The notes beneath the pieces were generated by a model. That model searched no databases. It was not told the origin of the DNA and worked only from the letters and a program-made list of their open reading frames with translations. A stretch of DNA of 48,394 nucleotides from Bryobacterales bacterium (GTDB lineage: Bacteria > Acidobacteriota > Terriglobia > Bryobacterales > Bryobacteraceae): the NCBI GenBank assembly GCA_003136675.1, contig PLFE01000093.1, forward strand, positions 2,556 through 50,949, given 5' to 3'. Positions 32,706 to 41,724 of this stretch are shown here, in pieces (position 1 is the stretch's first letter; every line of letters begins with the position of its first letter). The translations under genes were made by a program, and so were the position numbers.

Positions 32706-32725
32706 TGGGACGGCCTCCTGAGGCT

Positions 32726-32754
32726 ATTCTATGCCGTGCGTACTCATCCCGCAA
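32726..32754 (-). promoter_or_regulatory. Candidate promoter of the PH-domain gene
   Basis: On the minus strand TTGCGG (32754-32749) and TAGAAT (32731-32726) are 17 bp apart. The -10 ends 20 bp before the ATG at 32705 and the Shine-Dalgarno AGGAGG lies between. The element could also drive the downstream sigma operon. Confidence 0.4.
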
Positions 32755-32786
32755 AGCGCGTGAGGTAAGGCATCTAAGCCTGTGTC

Positions 32787-33014
32787 TCAGCCCCGAAGAT
32801 CCCGGCGAATCCCGTTGACGAATTCGACACTATCGCCAATGTCCGTGCGATCCTTCCACATGCCGAAGAATGCAAAATCCTGCACGGGGCGGGACCTGCC
32901 CTTCAGTTGTTCGGCGTAAGTCGGCACATGCACTTCAACAATGGTTCCTTCACTGATGCTCAAGTTTTCAAGAGGCTTGAATACCCCACCCTCGTACTTA
33001 GCGGTTATGGTCAT
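32787..33014 (-). CDS. AF2212-like (DUF104-type) antitoxin, orphan
   Basis: The 75-residue protein begins with MTITAKYEGGVFKPLENLSI and SEGTIVEVHV, the beta-barrel part of AF2212-like antitoxins. It ends with FGMWKDRTDIGDSVEFVNGI, the toxin-binding tail common in VapB-like antitoxins that pair with PIN toxins. The start is the ATG at 33014; the open frame upstream overlaps the permease gene. No PIN or RelE toxin follows: only 81 bp separate its stop from the PH-domain gene. It may be a solitary antitoxin or a remnant. Confidence 0.75.
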   Translation of the reverse strand: MTITAKYEGGVFKPLENLSISEGTIVEVHVPTYAEQLKGRSRPVQDFAFFGMWKDRTDIGDSVEFVNGIRRDLRG

Positions 33015-33060
33015 GATCTTGATACAAGTGTACTCGTCACGCAGAGTTAGCGGATCGTGC

Positions 33061-35562
33061 CTACTCATACCTCAGCGCCCGCAGCGGGTCCACGCGAGTG
33101 GCCTTCCGCGCAGGCAGATACCCAGCCATCACCGCCACAAACGCAATCCCTATTGTCGCGAGAACAATGCTTATGGGGTCGCTCGGGGAGATTCCATAAA
33201 GTTGTGCACGCACCAGGCGCGTCAGACCCAGCGCGGCGGGCACCGCCACCGCGATGCCGATAGCCACCAACAGCAGCACTTCGCGCATCACCAGCCATAC
33301 CACGTCCCGGGTTGCCGCGCCCACCGCCATCCGGATTCCGATCTCGCGCGTGCGCCGCGCCACCGTGTAAGCCATCACCCCATACAGCCCGATCGCCGCA
33401 AGGAGAGTCGCCAACACCCCAAACGCGGTCGATAGCGTGGCCACCAAACGCTCCGTGATCAGCGAGTTCTCCATCTGCGTTTCCAGGGTCTTCATCGCAA
33501 AAACCGGCAGGTTGGGGTCCAGATCATGCACGGTGCGGCGGATCGTGAGAAACATCTGCCCGGGGTCGACGGAAGTCCTGACGTACGCGAGCATCCCGAG
33601 TGTGAACTTCATCTGTTGATAGGGGCGGAACACCTCGTCCGGCACCTCATCGCGCATGCTCTCATACTTGATATCGCGCACCACCCCCACGATCGTGATA
33701 TCCGTCTTGGTGCCCGGATCGCCTCCCTCTCCGATGTGCCGGCCCACCGCATTCACAGTCCCGACATACTTCCTGGCGAACTTCTCATTCACAATCGCAA
33801 CCGGTGCGGACGCCTGCGTGTCGGCCTTGGTGAAGTCGCGGCCCACCAGGATAGGAACATCCAGAGACTTGAAGTAGTGCGGCGAGATGAAGTTCATATG
33901 CGGGTCGATGTTCTGGCCCGGCTTCGCGCCTTCCACGGTATAGCTCTCGTCCCACTCGTCACCGTCCAGCACCGGCATGATAGCCAGGCTGTCCGCCTCC
34001 ACACCGGGCAGCGCATCCAGCCGTTCCGAAAGCGTTCGGTAAAACTGGAGCGTTCTCTCCTCTTTATAGCCATTCAGCGGCGGGTCGACGGAGAACGTAA
34101 GCAGGTTGGCCGTGCGAAAACCGGGGTCCAGATCCTTCAGATTGTGAAGGCTTCTGATGAACAGACCCGCGCCGATCAGCAGCAATAGCGACAGAGTGAC
34201 CTGGGCGATCACCAGTGCTTTGCGGAGGGTCACCGAACCACTCCCGATCACCGCGCCGGCCTGGTCCTTCAGCGTGGGCGCCAGGTCTGGACGCGTGGCC
34301 TTCAGCGCGGGGATCAGCCCGAAGACGATTCCCGTGAGCAGCGCCAGCGCGAAGTTGAACGCCAGGATACGCACGTCGGGAAGCGTCGAGATTGCGAGGG
34401 GAGCATCGGATTGCGGCATGAAGCTGATCAGCGCGTGGTCGAGCCACACCGCCAGCGCCACGCCCAGCAAGCCTCCCAACGTCGCCAGCAGCAGACTTTC
34501 CACCAGCAGTTGCGAAATGATGCGGCCTCGGCTGGCCCCCAGCGCAAGGCGCACGGCGATCTCTTTTTGACGTGAGGTAGCGCGGGCGATCAACAGGTTG
34601 GCCACATTCGCGCAAGCGATCAGGAGTACCAACCCCACGATGGCCATCAGCACAAATAGCGGTTTCGAGAACTCGCGCTGCAAGCCCGAGAGGCCGTGCG
34701 AAGCCGGCACCAGCGCCACGGACATCTTCAAGAAATTCTGCCGCGTTTGGGGTGCGGCATGGTCGAAATCCTTCTGGCGCACCTCCATTTCCAGCATCCG
34801 GTGCATGAAAGGTTGCAGGCTGGCCTGCGCTGTCTGCAAGCTCACGCCGGGTTTCAGCCGGCCATACGCATTCACCCAGCGGCCGCGCCGGCTCGTCAGG
34901 TTATAGAAGCCCAGTTGATCCATCTTTAATTTCATGTGGAGGGGCACCAGAACCTGCGGCGAAGCGCCCGGTTCAAGGCCATCGAAGCCCGCCTGGCTTA
35001 CACCGATCACGGTCAGCGGATATCCGTTCACCGTGAGCGTCTTCCCCAAAATACCGGGATCGCCCGCGAAACGGCTCTTCCAATAGCGGTAGCTGAGAAC
35101 GGCCAAAGGATGCGCGCCTTCGAATTCGTCGTCGTTCGCGGTAAACAGGCGCCCCAGCGCGGCCTTCACACCGAGCACCGGGAAGTAGTTGCCGGAAACC
35201 AGTTCGCCATACGCACGTTCCGTCTTGCCGCCGTAGCTGAGGCTCATGTCCGTCTCCCAACTGCAGAACATCCCGCTGAAGACCTCATTGTGATCGCGGA
35301 AATCCGCGTACATCGGATAGGAGAGCTTGAAGTAACCGTTGTTGCTCCCGTAGTGCGCCCCCACACCTCGCAGCCGAACTAATTGCTCGGGGTTCTTGAC
35401 GGGAAGCAGACGCAGCAGCACCTGATCCAGCAGGCTGAAGATCCCAGTATTCGCACCGATGCCGAGGGCCAGGGAAACCACGGCCACTCCGACGAATACC
35501 GGGGACTTGGTCAACGTACGGACAGCAAAACGCAAATCCTGCGCAAAATTGGCGGTGGTCAC
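33061..35562 (-). CDS. ADOP-type ABC transporter permease (MacB/FtsX family)
   Basis: The 833-residue protein has the architecture of acidobacterial duplicated orphan permeases. FTKSP-like N-terminal LTKSPVFVGVAVVSLALGIG is followed by a MacB periplasmic domain and an FtsX block near residues 305-375 (FVLMAIVGLVLLIACANVAN, EIAVRLALGASRGR). A second periplasmic domain precedes another FtsX block in the last 125 residues (IGLYGVMAYTVARRTREIGI). It ends with KATRVDPLRALRYE. Starting at GTG 35562, it has TATAAA four bases upstream. Members are thought to act with an unlinked ATPase; none is adjacent. It diverges from a second copy. Confidence 0.9.
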   Translation of the reverse strand: MTTANFAQDLRFAVRTLTKSPVFVGVAVVSLALGIGANTGIFSLLDQVLLRLLPVKNPEQLVRLRGVGAHYGSNNGYFKLSYPMYADFRDHNEVFSGMFCSWETDMSLSYGGKTERAYGELVSGNYFPVLGVKAALGRLFTANDDEFEGAHPLAVLSYRYWKSRFAGDPGILGKTLTVNGYPLTVIGVSQAGFDGLEPGASPQVLVPLHMKLKMDQLGFYNLTSRRGRWVNAYGRLKPGVSLQTAQASLQPFMHRMLEMEVRQKDFDHAAPQTRQNFLKMSVALVPASHGLSGLQREFSKPLFVLMAIVGLVLLIACANVANLLIARATSRQKEIAVRLALGASRGRIISQLLVESLLLATLGGLLGVALAVWLDHALISFMPQSDAPLAISTLPDVRILAFNFALALLTGIVFGLIPALKATRPDLAPTLKDQAGAVIGSGSVTLRKALVIAQVTLSLLLLIGAGLFIRSLHNLKDLDPGFRTANLLTFSVDPPLNGYKEERTLQFYRTLSERLDALPGVEADSLAIMPVLDGDEWDESYTVEGAKPGQNIDPHMNFISPHYFKSLDVPILVGRDFTKADTQASAPVAIVNEKFARKYVGTVNAVGRHIGEGGDPGTKTDITIVGVVRDIKYESMRDEVPDEVFRPYQQMKFTLGMLAYVRTSVDPGQMFLTIRRTVHDLDPNLPVFAMKTLETQMENSLITERLVATLSTAFGVLATLLAAIGLYGVMAYTVARRTREIGIRMAVGAATRDVVWLVMREVLLLVAIGIAVAVPAALGLTRLVRAQLYGISPSDPISIVLATIGIAFVAVMAGYLPARKATRVDPLRALRYE

Positions 35563-35567
35563 ATACT

Positions 35568-35615
35568 TTATACGGTCAGGACACCGGGAACGTTAGGACA
35601 TTTTTGGCTTACAAT
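35568..35615. promoter_or_regulatory. Divergent -10-like boxes between the two ADOP genes
   Basis: The 67-bp gap holds TATAAA (35573-35568, minus strand), four bases before the GTG at 35562, and TACAAT (35610-35615, plus strand), 14 bases before the ATG at 35630. No strong -35 elements are visible. The leftward transcript could be leaderless. Confidence 0.35.
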
Positions 35616-35629
35616 CGTCGAATACGGAG

Positions 35630-38086
35630 ATGTCTCAACTCTCACAGGATTTCCGGTTTTCGCTGCGTATGCTTCGGAAGAGCCCGGGGCTGATCACGGT
35701 TGTCGCCCTTTCACTGGGCATCGGCATCGGCGCAAATACAGCGGCATTCAGCGTCGCAAATGCTCTGTTCCTGCGGCCCCTGCCCTATCCTCATCCAGAC
35801 CGCCTCGCCATCCTGTGGCTGCGCTCACCGGGAATCGGCATCCCGCAGGACTGGCCTTCGCCGGGCGAGTACATCGACATCGTCAACCAGAACCACGTAT
35901 TCGACCAAACCGCCATCGCTATTGGCGATACCCGCGTCATGACGGGCCTTGCGCTTCCCGAGAAGGTGGAAACCGTTCAAACGTCTTCCAGTCTTTTCCC
36001 GATGCTCGGCGCGACCGCGCAACTGGGCCGAATCATCCTGCCCGATGAAGACATTCCCGGCAGACCGAAGGTCGCGGTTCTCAGTGACGGTTTCTGGAAG
36101 CGCTTCTATGGCGCAGATCCGAAAATAATCGGACGGGCTCTCACGCTGAACGGCGAACAGTACACCGTTGTCGGCGTACTGCGCCCCGGTTTTCTACTGA
36201 ATCGTGAAGTGATGCCAACGGTGGGAGGAATCGAGAAAGCGGACATCCTGATGCCTTTGCCGCTCGGGGCGGACGCGGTGAACCGGCGCGGGGACGAGAA
36301 CTTCAACATCCTCGCCCGCGTGAAGCCGGGGGTCTCCATGCGCCAGGCGCAATCCGACATCGACGTGATTGCGGCGCGCATCCGTCAGAAAGACCGGCGC
36401 GATCGCACCTTCACCATCAGCGTCGTCCCCCTGCTCGAACAGGTGGTGGGCAATATTCGCCAGACCGTGCTTGTGCTGCTAGGAGCCGTGTCTCTGGTGC
36501 TCCTGATCGCATGCGCCAACGTGGCGAATCTGCTGCTTTCCCGCGCCATCACGCGCCACAAGGAGATTGCGGTTCGCGCCGCCCTGGGAGCAGGGCGCGG
36601 GAGGTTGATTCAGCAGTGTCTGGCGGAGAGCGTTACGCTCGGCCTGGTTGGAGGCGTTGCGGGATTGGTGTTTGCGGCCATCACCTTATATGCCGTTCGC
36701 GAGCTGGACCCCGGCAATATTCCGCGCCTGGACCAGATCGGGATCGACGGGCGGACCCTCGCGTTCACCTTCGGAATCTCACTCTTCACGGGCGTCCTGT
36801 TTGGGCTGGTTCCCGCGTTTCGCGTCGCCGCCACTGATTTGAATACCGCGCTGAAGGCCGGAGGGCGCAGTTCCCAGTCGGGTGGCGGCCTCGACATCTC
36901 GCGGCACCGTCTTCGCAGCTTGCTGGTGATTTCGGAGGTCGCCCTCTCACTGATGCTCCTTGTGGGCGCCGGCTTGCTGGTTCGCAGCTTCGTTCGCCTG
37001 GAGCACGTGCCGCCGGGATTTAACGCCGAGCATGTCCTCTCCCTCCAAATGTCGCTATCCGGGCCTCGCTATCGAAACAATGAACAGGCCGTGGCGAACG
37101 CGTATCAGCAAATCGAAGCGCGCATCGCGAAGCTTCCGGGCATCCAGTCGGTGGGATCCATCCAGGCGCTCCCATTAACGTCGTCGGTTTCGTGGGGAGG
37201 GATGGTCGTGGAGGGTTATGTGCCGCCCCCAGGTGAGCCGGAAATCCAATACGACGTGCGGGGCGCCACTCCGAATTACTTTCAAACCATGGAGATTCCC
37301 CTGCTGCGAGGCCGCTACTTCACAGCATCCGATTTGCCAGGCGGCGAGAAGGTAGTGCTCATCGATGAAAAGATGGCCAATCGTTTCTGGTCGAATCAGG
37401 ATCCTATCGGGAAGCGCGTCCGGTTTAGCGGGTCAGCGGAGAATGAGTGGCGAAAAATCGTGGGGGTTGTCGGAACGGTGAAGCAGTACGGCCTCGATGT
37501 CGATCTGCGCATGGTGGTCTACTTCCCTCACACGCAATTCATCGTCTATTCCATGTATGCGGTGGCGCGAACCGCCACTGACGGTCGTTCTATTTCATCC
37601 GCGATCATTCGCGAAATCCATGCCGTCGACCCAGGCGTGCCCGTCTACGACGTCCAGACCATGCAACAGCGGCTGCGGCATTCGCTGGCTCGTCAACGGT
37701 TCACCATGTTGACCATCGAAGCTTTTTCCCTATTTGCTTTGATGCTCTCCATCGTCGGCGTCTATGGAGTCGTCTCCTATCAAGTCGAGCAAGCCACGCG
37801 CGAGATTGGCGTCCGCGTGGCTCTCGGCGCGGGCCGCTCCGACGTGTTGCGTCTGGTGTTGTCCCAGGGGCTCAAGCTGATCGGCGCCGGAATCCTTCTC
37901 GGCCTGATGGGCGCGTTCGTCTTCTCCCGAGTGATGGAGAGCTTGCTCTTTGGAGTGAGCGCCACCGATGCGGCTACGTTCGCGATGGTGGTGCTGATTC
38001 TCTCGGTCGTGGCGCTGGCGGCTTCGCTCGTACCGGCCATGCGCGCCGCAAGAATCAGTCCGATGGCCGCGCTGCGCTACGAGTAG
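35630..38086 (+). CDS. ADOP-type ABC transporter permease (MacB/FtsX family)
   Basis: This 818-residue protein is a divergent relative of the leftward permease. MLRKSPGLITVVALSLGIGI and NTAAFSVANALFLRPLPYPH form the N-terminal segment. A MacB-like periplasmic domain, an FtsX block (VLLGAVSLVLLIACANVANL, EIAVRAALGAGRGRLIQQCL), a second periplasmic domain with VGSIQALPLTS, and a final FtsX block (SIVGVYGVVSYQVEQATREI) follow. It ends with ARISPMAALRYE. The pairing of two such genes back to back is common in acidobacteria. No ATP-binding subunit is next to it. The 3' end overlaps the convergent GH35 gene by 32 bp. Confidence 0.9.
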   Translation: MSQLSQDFRFSLRMLRKSPGLITVVALSLGIGIGANTAAFSVANALFLRPLPYPHPDRLAILWLRSPGIGIPQDWPSPGEYIDIVNQNHVFDQTAIAIGDTRVMTGLALPEKVETVQTSSSLFPMLGATAQLGRIILPDEDIPGRPKVAVLSDGFWKRFYGADPKIIGRALTLNGEQYTVVGVLRPGFLLNREVMPTVGGIEKADILMPLPLGADAVNRRGDENFNILARVKPGVSMRQAQSDIDVIAARIRQKDRRDRTFTISVVPLLEQVVGNIRQTVLVLLGAVSLVLLIACANVANLLLSRAITRHKEIAVRAALGAGRGRLIQQCLAESVTLGLVGGVAGLVFAAITLYAVRELDPGNIPRLDQIGIDGRTLAFTFGISLFTGVLFGLVPAFRVAATDLNTALKAGGRSSQSGGGLDISRHRLRSLLVISEVALSLMLLVGAGLLVRSFVRLEHVPPGFNAEHVLSLQMSLSGPRYRNNEQAVANAYQQIEARIAKLPGIQSVGSIQALPLTSSVSWGGMVVEGYVPPPGEPEIQYDVRGATPNYFQTMEIPLLRGRYFTASDLPGGEKVVLIDEKMANRFWSNQDPIGKRVRFSGSAENEWRKIVGVVGTVKQYGLDVDLRMVVYFPHTQFIVYSMYAVARTATDGRSISSAIIREIHAVDPGVPVYDVQTMQQRLRHSLARQRFTMLTIEAFSLFALMLSIVGVYGVVSYQVEQATREIGVRVALGAGRSDVLRLVLSQGLKLIGAGILLGLMGAFVFSRVMESLLFGVSATDAATFAMVVLILSVVALAASLVPAMRAARISPMAALRYE

Positions 38087-39893
38087 GACCCAGATCTGGC
38101 TTGTCCCGGCCCTGCAAGGTGCGGCCCGGCTGCCCGTTCAAGTCGAAGACAATCACCTCGTTGTTGCCCACCTTCAACCAAGGTCCGGGAAGATAGAGTG
38201 TCTTCTGTGGCCCAATACTCCACACGCGGCCAAGAGGCTTTCCGTTGATCCACACCTGTCCTTTACTGAACCCGGTGGTGTCGAGGAACGTGTCGCGGGT
38301 TTCATCGACGTGAAAAGTCGCGCGGTAGAAGCACGGTCCTTCGCAGCGCTCGCCCGCGTAAGCCAGGCTGGAAGTGGTTGTCATCGGCAGCGTGTAGATA
38401 TCCCAACCCGTCACGGGCTTTCCAGCCAAAGTGACCTGCTTCGTGATGCCTTTGCGCTCGCCGCGCAGCACCGCCGTGAAGTTGACGCGCCCGGAGTTCT
38501 CCACCAGAATGTCGAGGCGCGAATCGCCGCCGCTCAATTCGAGCCGCAAATGGTTTTGGGAAAGGCGGCGATCCAGAACGCCCGCCAGCTTGCCATTCAC
38601 ATAAATCTGCGCGTAATCATGCAGCGCGTCCAGCACCAAATCGCCTGAAACCGGGCCTCCGATATGCGTGCGGTAAAGAATGTACCCGTAGGATTGATCC
38701 AGATCTTCCATGGAGAGAGGCTGCTCCGAGTGAACCGGAGTGGAAAGCGTGCTCCACAGCGAAGCCGACTCGGACAGCGTGAACTGGGGCACAATCATTG
38801 CAGGAGAGACTTCCGGAACCGGCGCCGGCTGAACGCCGGTCGCCTTCTGGATCAGATCGCGAAAGACGGAGTACTTCGCCGTCGGCCGGCCGCTTTCATC
38901 GAGAGGCGAGTCATAGTCATAACTCGTCACGTCGGGTTCGTAGTTCCTGCCGTTGCTATTCGCTCCGTTCATCCAGCCGAAGCTGGTTCCTCCATGGAAC
39001 ATATATAAGCTGACTGAGTAGCCGTGCTGGAGCATCCAGCTAAGATTTGCCGCCTGGTTCGCCGTGCTCGTCGTCGCGTGGAGCCCACCCCAGTGGTCAA
39101 ACCATCCATCCCAATACTCGCTGTTCAGGGAAGGCCCGCCGGCACGGAACTTGCGCAGTTCCGCAAACGCTTCCTGCGCCGCATGCGGACCGTCTGAGCC
39201 GCCGAAGTTGATCCCCACCGGCAGCCCCGGCAGGGAACCTTTCGGCAGTTCCTCGGGTCCATCGGCGGTGTAGAGCAGCGACCGGTTAAAGCCGGATTCC
39301 GTCAGCAGATGGTGCATCTGCTGCATGTAAGTGTGATCGTCGCCAAACGACCCGTATTCATTTTCCACCTGCACCGCGATGATGGGGCCGCCATTGCCGA
39401 TCTGCAGCGGAGCAAGTTCCTTCCCGAGCCGCCCGATCCAACGCGCCGTCGCCTCCATAAACTTCGGGTCGCGACTGCGCACGACAATGGAGTGGTCTTT
39501 CAGCAGCCATGAAGGGAATCCACCGAACTCCCACTCCGCGCAGACATACGGTCCCGGGCGCAGAATCACAGAAAGACCCTCGTGTTGCGCTTCGCGAACA
39601 AATTCGGCAATGTCATTGTTATCGGAGAAATCATAGACGCCCGGCTGCGGCTCATGTTCATTCCAGAACACATAGGTTGTGATGGTATTCAACCCCATCG
39701 CCTTAGCCATACGGAAGCGGAGGCGCCAGTAGGCCCGAGGAATGCGCGGGTAATGCATTTCACCCGAGATGATCTGGAACGGGTGGCCGTTCAGCCGGAA
39801 GCCGCCGTCCTGAACCGTAAACTCGGTTGCGGCCGCCAGGCAAGCTGTAACCGTCAATAGTGAAGCCAGGTGTTTTGAGCGCATGGTTTGCAT
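38055..39893 (-). CDS. Exported GH35 beta-galactosidase
   Basis: The 612-residue protein (ATG at 39893, or 39884) has a signal peptide (SKHLASLLTVTACLAAA) and the GH35 catalytic barrel: FQIISGEMHYPRIPRAYW, TTYVFWNEHEPQPGVYDF, and LRPGPYVCAEWEFGGFPSWL. The catalytic acid/base glutamate is expected in VQVENEYGSFG (near residue 178) and the nucleophile in LNSEYWDGWFDHWGG (near 258). The C-terminal beta domains include VWINGKPLGRVWSIGPQKTL. Such enzymes release terminal beta-galactose from plant or microbial glycans. It diverges from a serine hydrolase gene across only 37 bp. Confidence 0.93.
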   Translation of the reverse strand: MQTMRSKHLASLLTVTACLAAATEFTVQDGGFRLNGHPFQIISGEMHYPRIPRAYWRLRFRMAKAMGLNTITTYVFWNEHEPQPGVYDFSDNNDIAEFVREAQHEGLSVILRPGPYVCAEWEFGGFPSWLLKDHSIVVRSRDPKFMEATARWIGRLGKELAPLQIGNGGPIIAVQVENEYGSFGDDHTYMQQMHHLLTESGFNRSLLYTADGPEELPKGSLPGLPVGINFGGSDGPHAAQEAFAELRKFRAGGPSLNSEYWDGWFDHWGGLHATTSTANQAANLSWMLQHGYSVSLYMFHGGTSFGWMNGANSNGRNYEPDVTSYDYDSPLDESGRPTAKYSVFRDLIQKATGVQPAPVPEVSPAMIVPQFTLSESASLWSTLSTPVHSEQPLSMEDLDQSYGYILYRTHIGGPVSGDLVLDALHDYAQIYVNGKLAGVLDRRLSQNHLRLELSGGDSRLDILVENSGRVNFTAVLRGERKGITKQVTLAGKPVTGWDIYTLPMTTTSSLAYAGERCEGPCFYRATFHVDETRDTFLDTTGFSKGQVWINGKPLGRVWSIGPQKTLYLPGPWLKVGNNEVIVFDLNGQPGRTLQGRDKPDLGPTRSAARPSD

Positions 39894-39918
39894 CAAGTAT
39901 TCTGTCCTCCAATATAAT
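39888..39918 (+). promoter_or_regulatory. Candidate promoter of the serine hydrolase gene
   Basis: TTGCAT (39888-39893) and a consensus TATAAT (39913-39918) lie 19 bp apart. The -10 ends 12 bases before the ATG at 39931, so transcription would start only about six bases before it, giving an almost leaderless mRNA. No clear Shine-Dalgarno is present. Confidence 0.45.
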
Positions 39919-39930
39919 GATTCGAGTTCC

Positions 39931-41724
39931 ATGAAGATACGCGACCTTGCCGCCCTGGCGGCGCTCTCTCTGCTACCGGCCTTTGCCTGCCACGCTCAAA
40001 CCGCTGATATTACCCAGCAACTCGATGGCTTCGACGCCTACATGGCGAAGGTCCTCAAGGATTGGAATGCGCCCGGAATCGGTGTTGGCATTGTGGTGGG
40101 CGACAAGCTGGTTTTCGCGAAAGGCTACGGCTATCGCGACTACGAAAAAAAGCTGCCCTTCACTCCCGCCACCGTCTGTCCCATCGCCTCAAACACGAAA
40201 CTGTTCACGGCTATCGCCGCCGGCATGCTGGTGGACGAAGGCAAGCTGACCTGGGATAAGCCGGTGCGGGAGTCCGTGCCCACCACCCACTTCTACAATG
40301 ACCAGCTGGACAATTCCGTCACGTTGCGCGACATGCTGTCTCACCGCACGGGAATCACGCGCCACGACACAATCTGGTATAAATCCGACTTCACGCGCAA
40401 GGAACTGTTCGACCGCCTGAAGTATCTGGAGCCGGAACAACCCCTGCGGCAAACCTTCCTCTATAACAACCTGATGTTCGCCGGCGTCGGTTACATGATC
40501 GAATTGCAATCCGGCAAGCCGTGGGAACAGTTTGTTCGCGAGCGCATCCTGACTCCGCTGGAAATGAAGTCCACGGGGTACACCATTGCCGAACTGGAGA
40601 GCAGTCCGGAACATGGGGTCGGCTTCACGGAGAAGCGTGACTCCTTCGACCTTTACCACATCCCTTATTACGCGGACATTGCAGGCGTTGCCCCGTGCGG
40701 CGCCATCGTATCCAATATCAACGACTTATCGCACTGGTTGATCGCGCTGATGAACGAAGGAAAGTACAACGGCAAAAGCGTGCTGCCGGACGATGTATTG
40801 AAGGAAACTCTGCAGCCGTCGATCGGGCTCCCCAATACCGCCGCCGAGCAGCGAGGTTACTGGGAGGCCCTCAACGCGGCTTATGGCATGGGGCGCCAAA
40901 CCACCGTCTACCGCGGCCACTTGATGACCATGCATGGCGGTGACCTGCCCGGCTTCCACTCGCAGATTTCATTCCTGCCCAAAGAACATATCGGCGTGAT
41001 CGTATTCGTGATTGGCGATCATACGGCCCCGCTCTATAACGTCGTCACGTACAACGTATATGAACGGCTGCTCGGATTGGACCAGACTCCCTGGAGCCAG
41101 CGCCGCCTCGATATCCGGTTGAAAGACAAGGAAGCCGGCAAACAAGCCCGCGCCAAAGTTGGCGAAGATCGCGTGCCGGGAACCAAGCCTTCGCACCCTC
41201 TCGCCGACTATACCGGCGATTATGAAAACCCCGCGTACGGCGTGATGAAGATCGGCCTGAAAGATAACCAGCTCCAGTTTGACTTCCATAAGATCAGGAT
41301 GCCGGTGACGCACTTCCACTACGACCGCTTCGATACTGCGGACGACGAGCAGGATGGACAGTGGTCATTGAATTTTCGCACCAACCCGCAGGGCGATATT
41401 GACCAGGTTGTCACTTCACTCGATGAAGCTGAGGCGGCATTTACCCGCAAGCCGGAGAAACTCGACCCCACGCTGCTGACCCGCCTGGCCGGTAGTTATG
41501 CGACCCCCGACGGCGGTACCGTTCAGGTCACTTACCAGGAAACCACCGGCCTGGCGCTGGTCCCGCCGGGATCGACGCCTTTCCCGCTGAAGCAAGTCAA
41601 GGCGCTGCAATTTCGCACGCCGCAATTCTCAGATATGATTCTGGAGTTTGTGCTGGAGAACGGACAAGTCAAGGCGTTGAAACAGAAAGATCCCGGCGGC
41701 GAGTACACACTACCGCGGAAGTAA
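39931..41724 (+). CDS. Exported beta-lactamase-fold serine hydrolase with DUF3471-like tail
   Basis: The 597-residue protein has a signal peptide (MKIRDLAALAALSLLPAFAC) and a class C beta-lactamase/esterase fold. The SxxK motif is in PIASNTKLFTAIAAGMLVDE (Ser near residue 86), YxN in FLYNNLMFAGVGYM, and HGG in MTMHGGDLPGFHSQISFLP. The last 180 residues include YTGDYENPAYGVMKIGLKDN, a DUF3471-like domain often attached to such hydrolases. Possible substrates are peptides, D-amino acid esters or small esters; true beta-lactamase activity is not implied. Upstream in-frame codons to 39883 overlap the divergent GH35 gene and are not used. Confidence 0.85.
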   Translation: MKIRDLAALAALSLLPAFACHAQTADITQQLDGFDAYMAKVLKDWNAPGIGVGIVVGDKLVFAKGYGYRDYEKKLPFTPATVCPIASNTKLFTAIAAGMLVDEGKLTWDKPVRESVPTTHFYNDQLDNSVTLRDMLSHRTGITRHDTIWYKSDFTRKELFDRLKYLEPEQPLRQTFLYNNLMFAGVGYMIELQSGKPWEQFVRERILTPLEMKSTGYTIAELESSPEHGVGFTEKRDSFDLYHIPYYADIAGVAPCGAIVSNINDLSHWLIALMNEGKYNGKSVLPDDVLKETLQPSIGLPNTAAEQRGYWEALNAAYGMGRQTTVYRGHLMTMHGGDLPGFHSQISFLPKEHIGVIVFVIGDHTAPLYNVVTYNVYERLLGLDQTPWSQRRLDIRLKDKEAGKQARAKVGEDRVPGTKPSHPLADYTGDYENPAYGVMKIGLKDNQLQFDFHKIRMPVTHFHYDRFDTADDEQDGQWSLNFRTNPQGDIDQVVTSLDEAEAAFTRKPEKLDPTLLTRLAGSYATPDGGTVQVTYQETTGLALVPPGSTPFPLKQVKALQFRTPQFSDMILEFVLENGQVKALKQKDPGGEYTLPRK

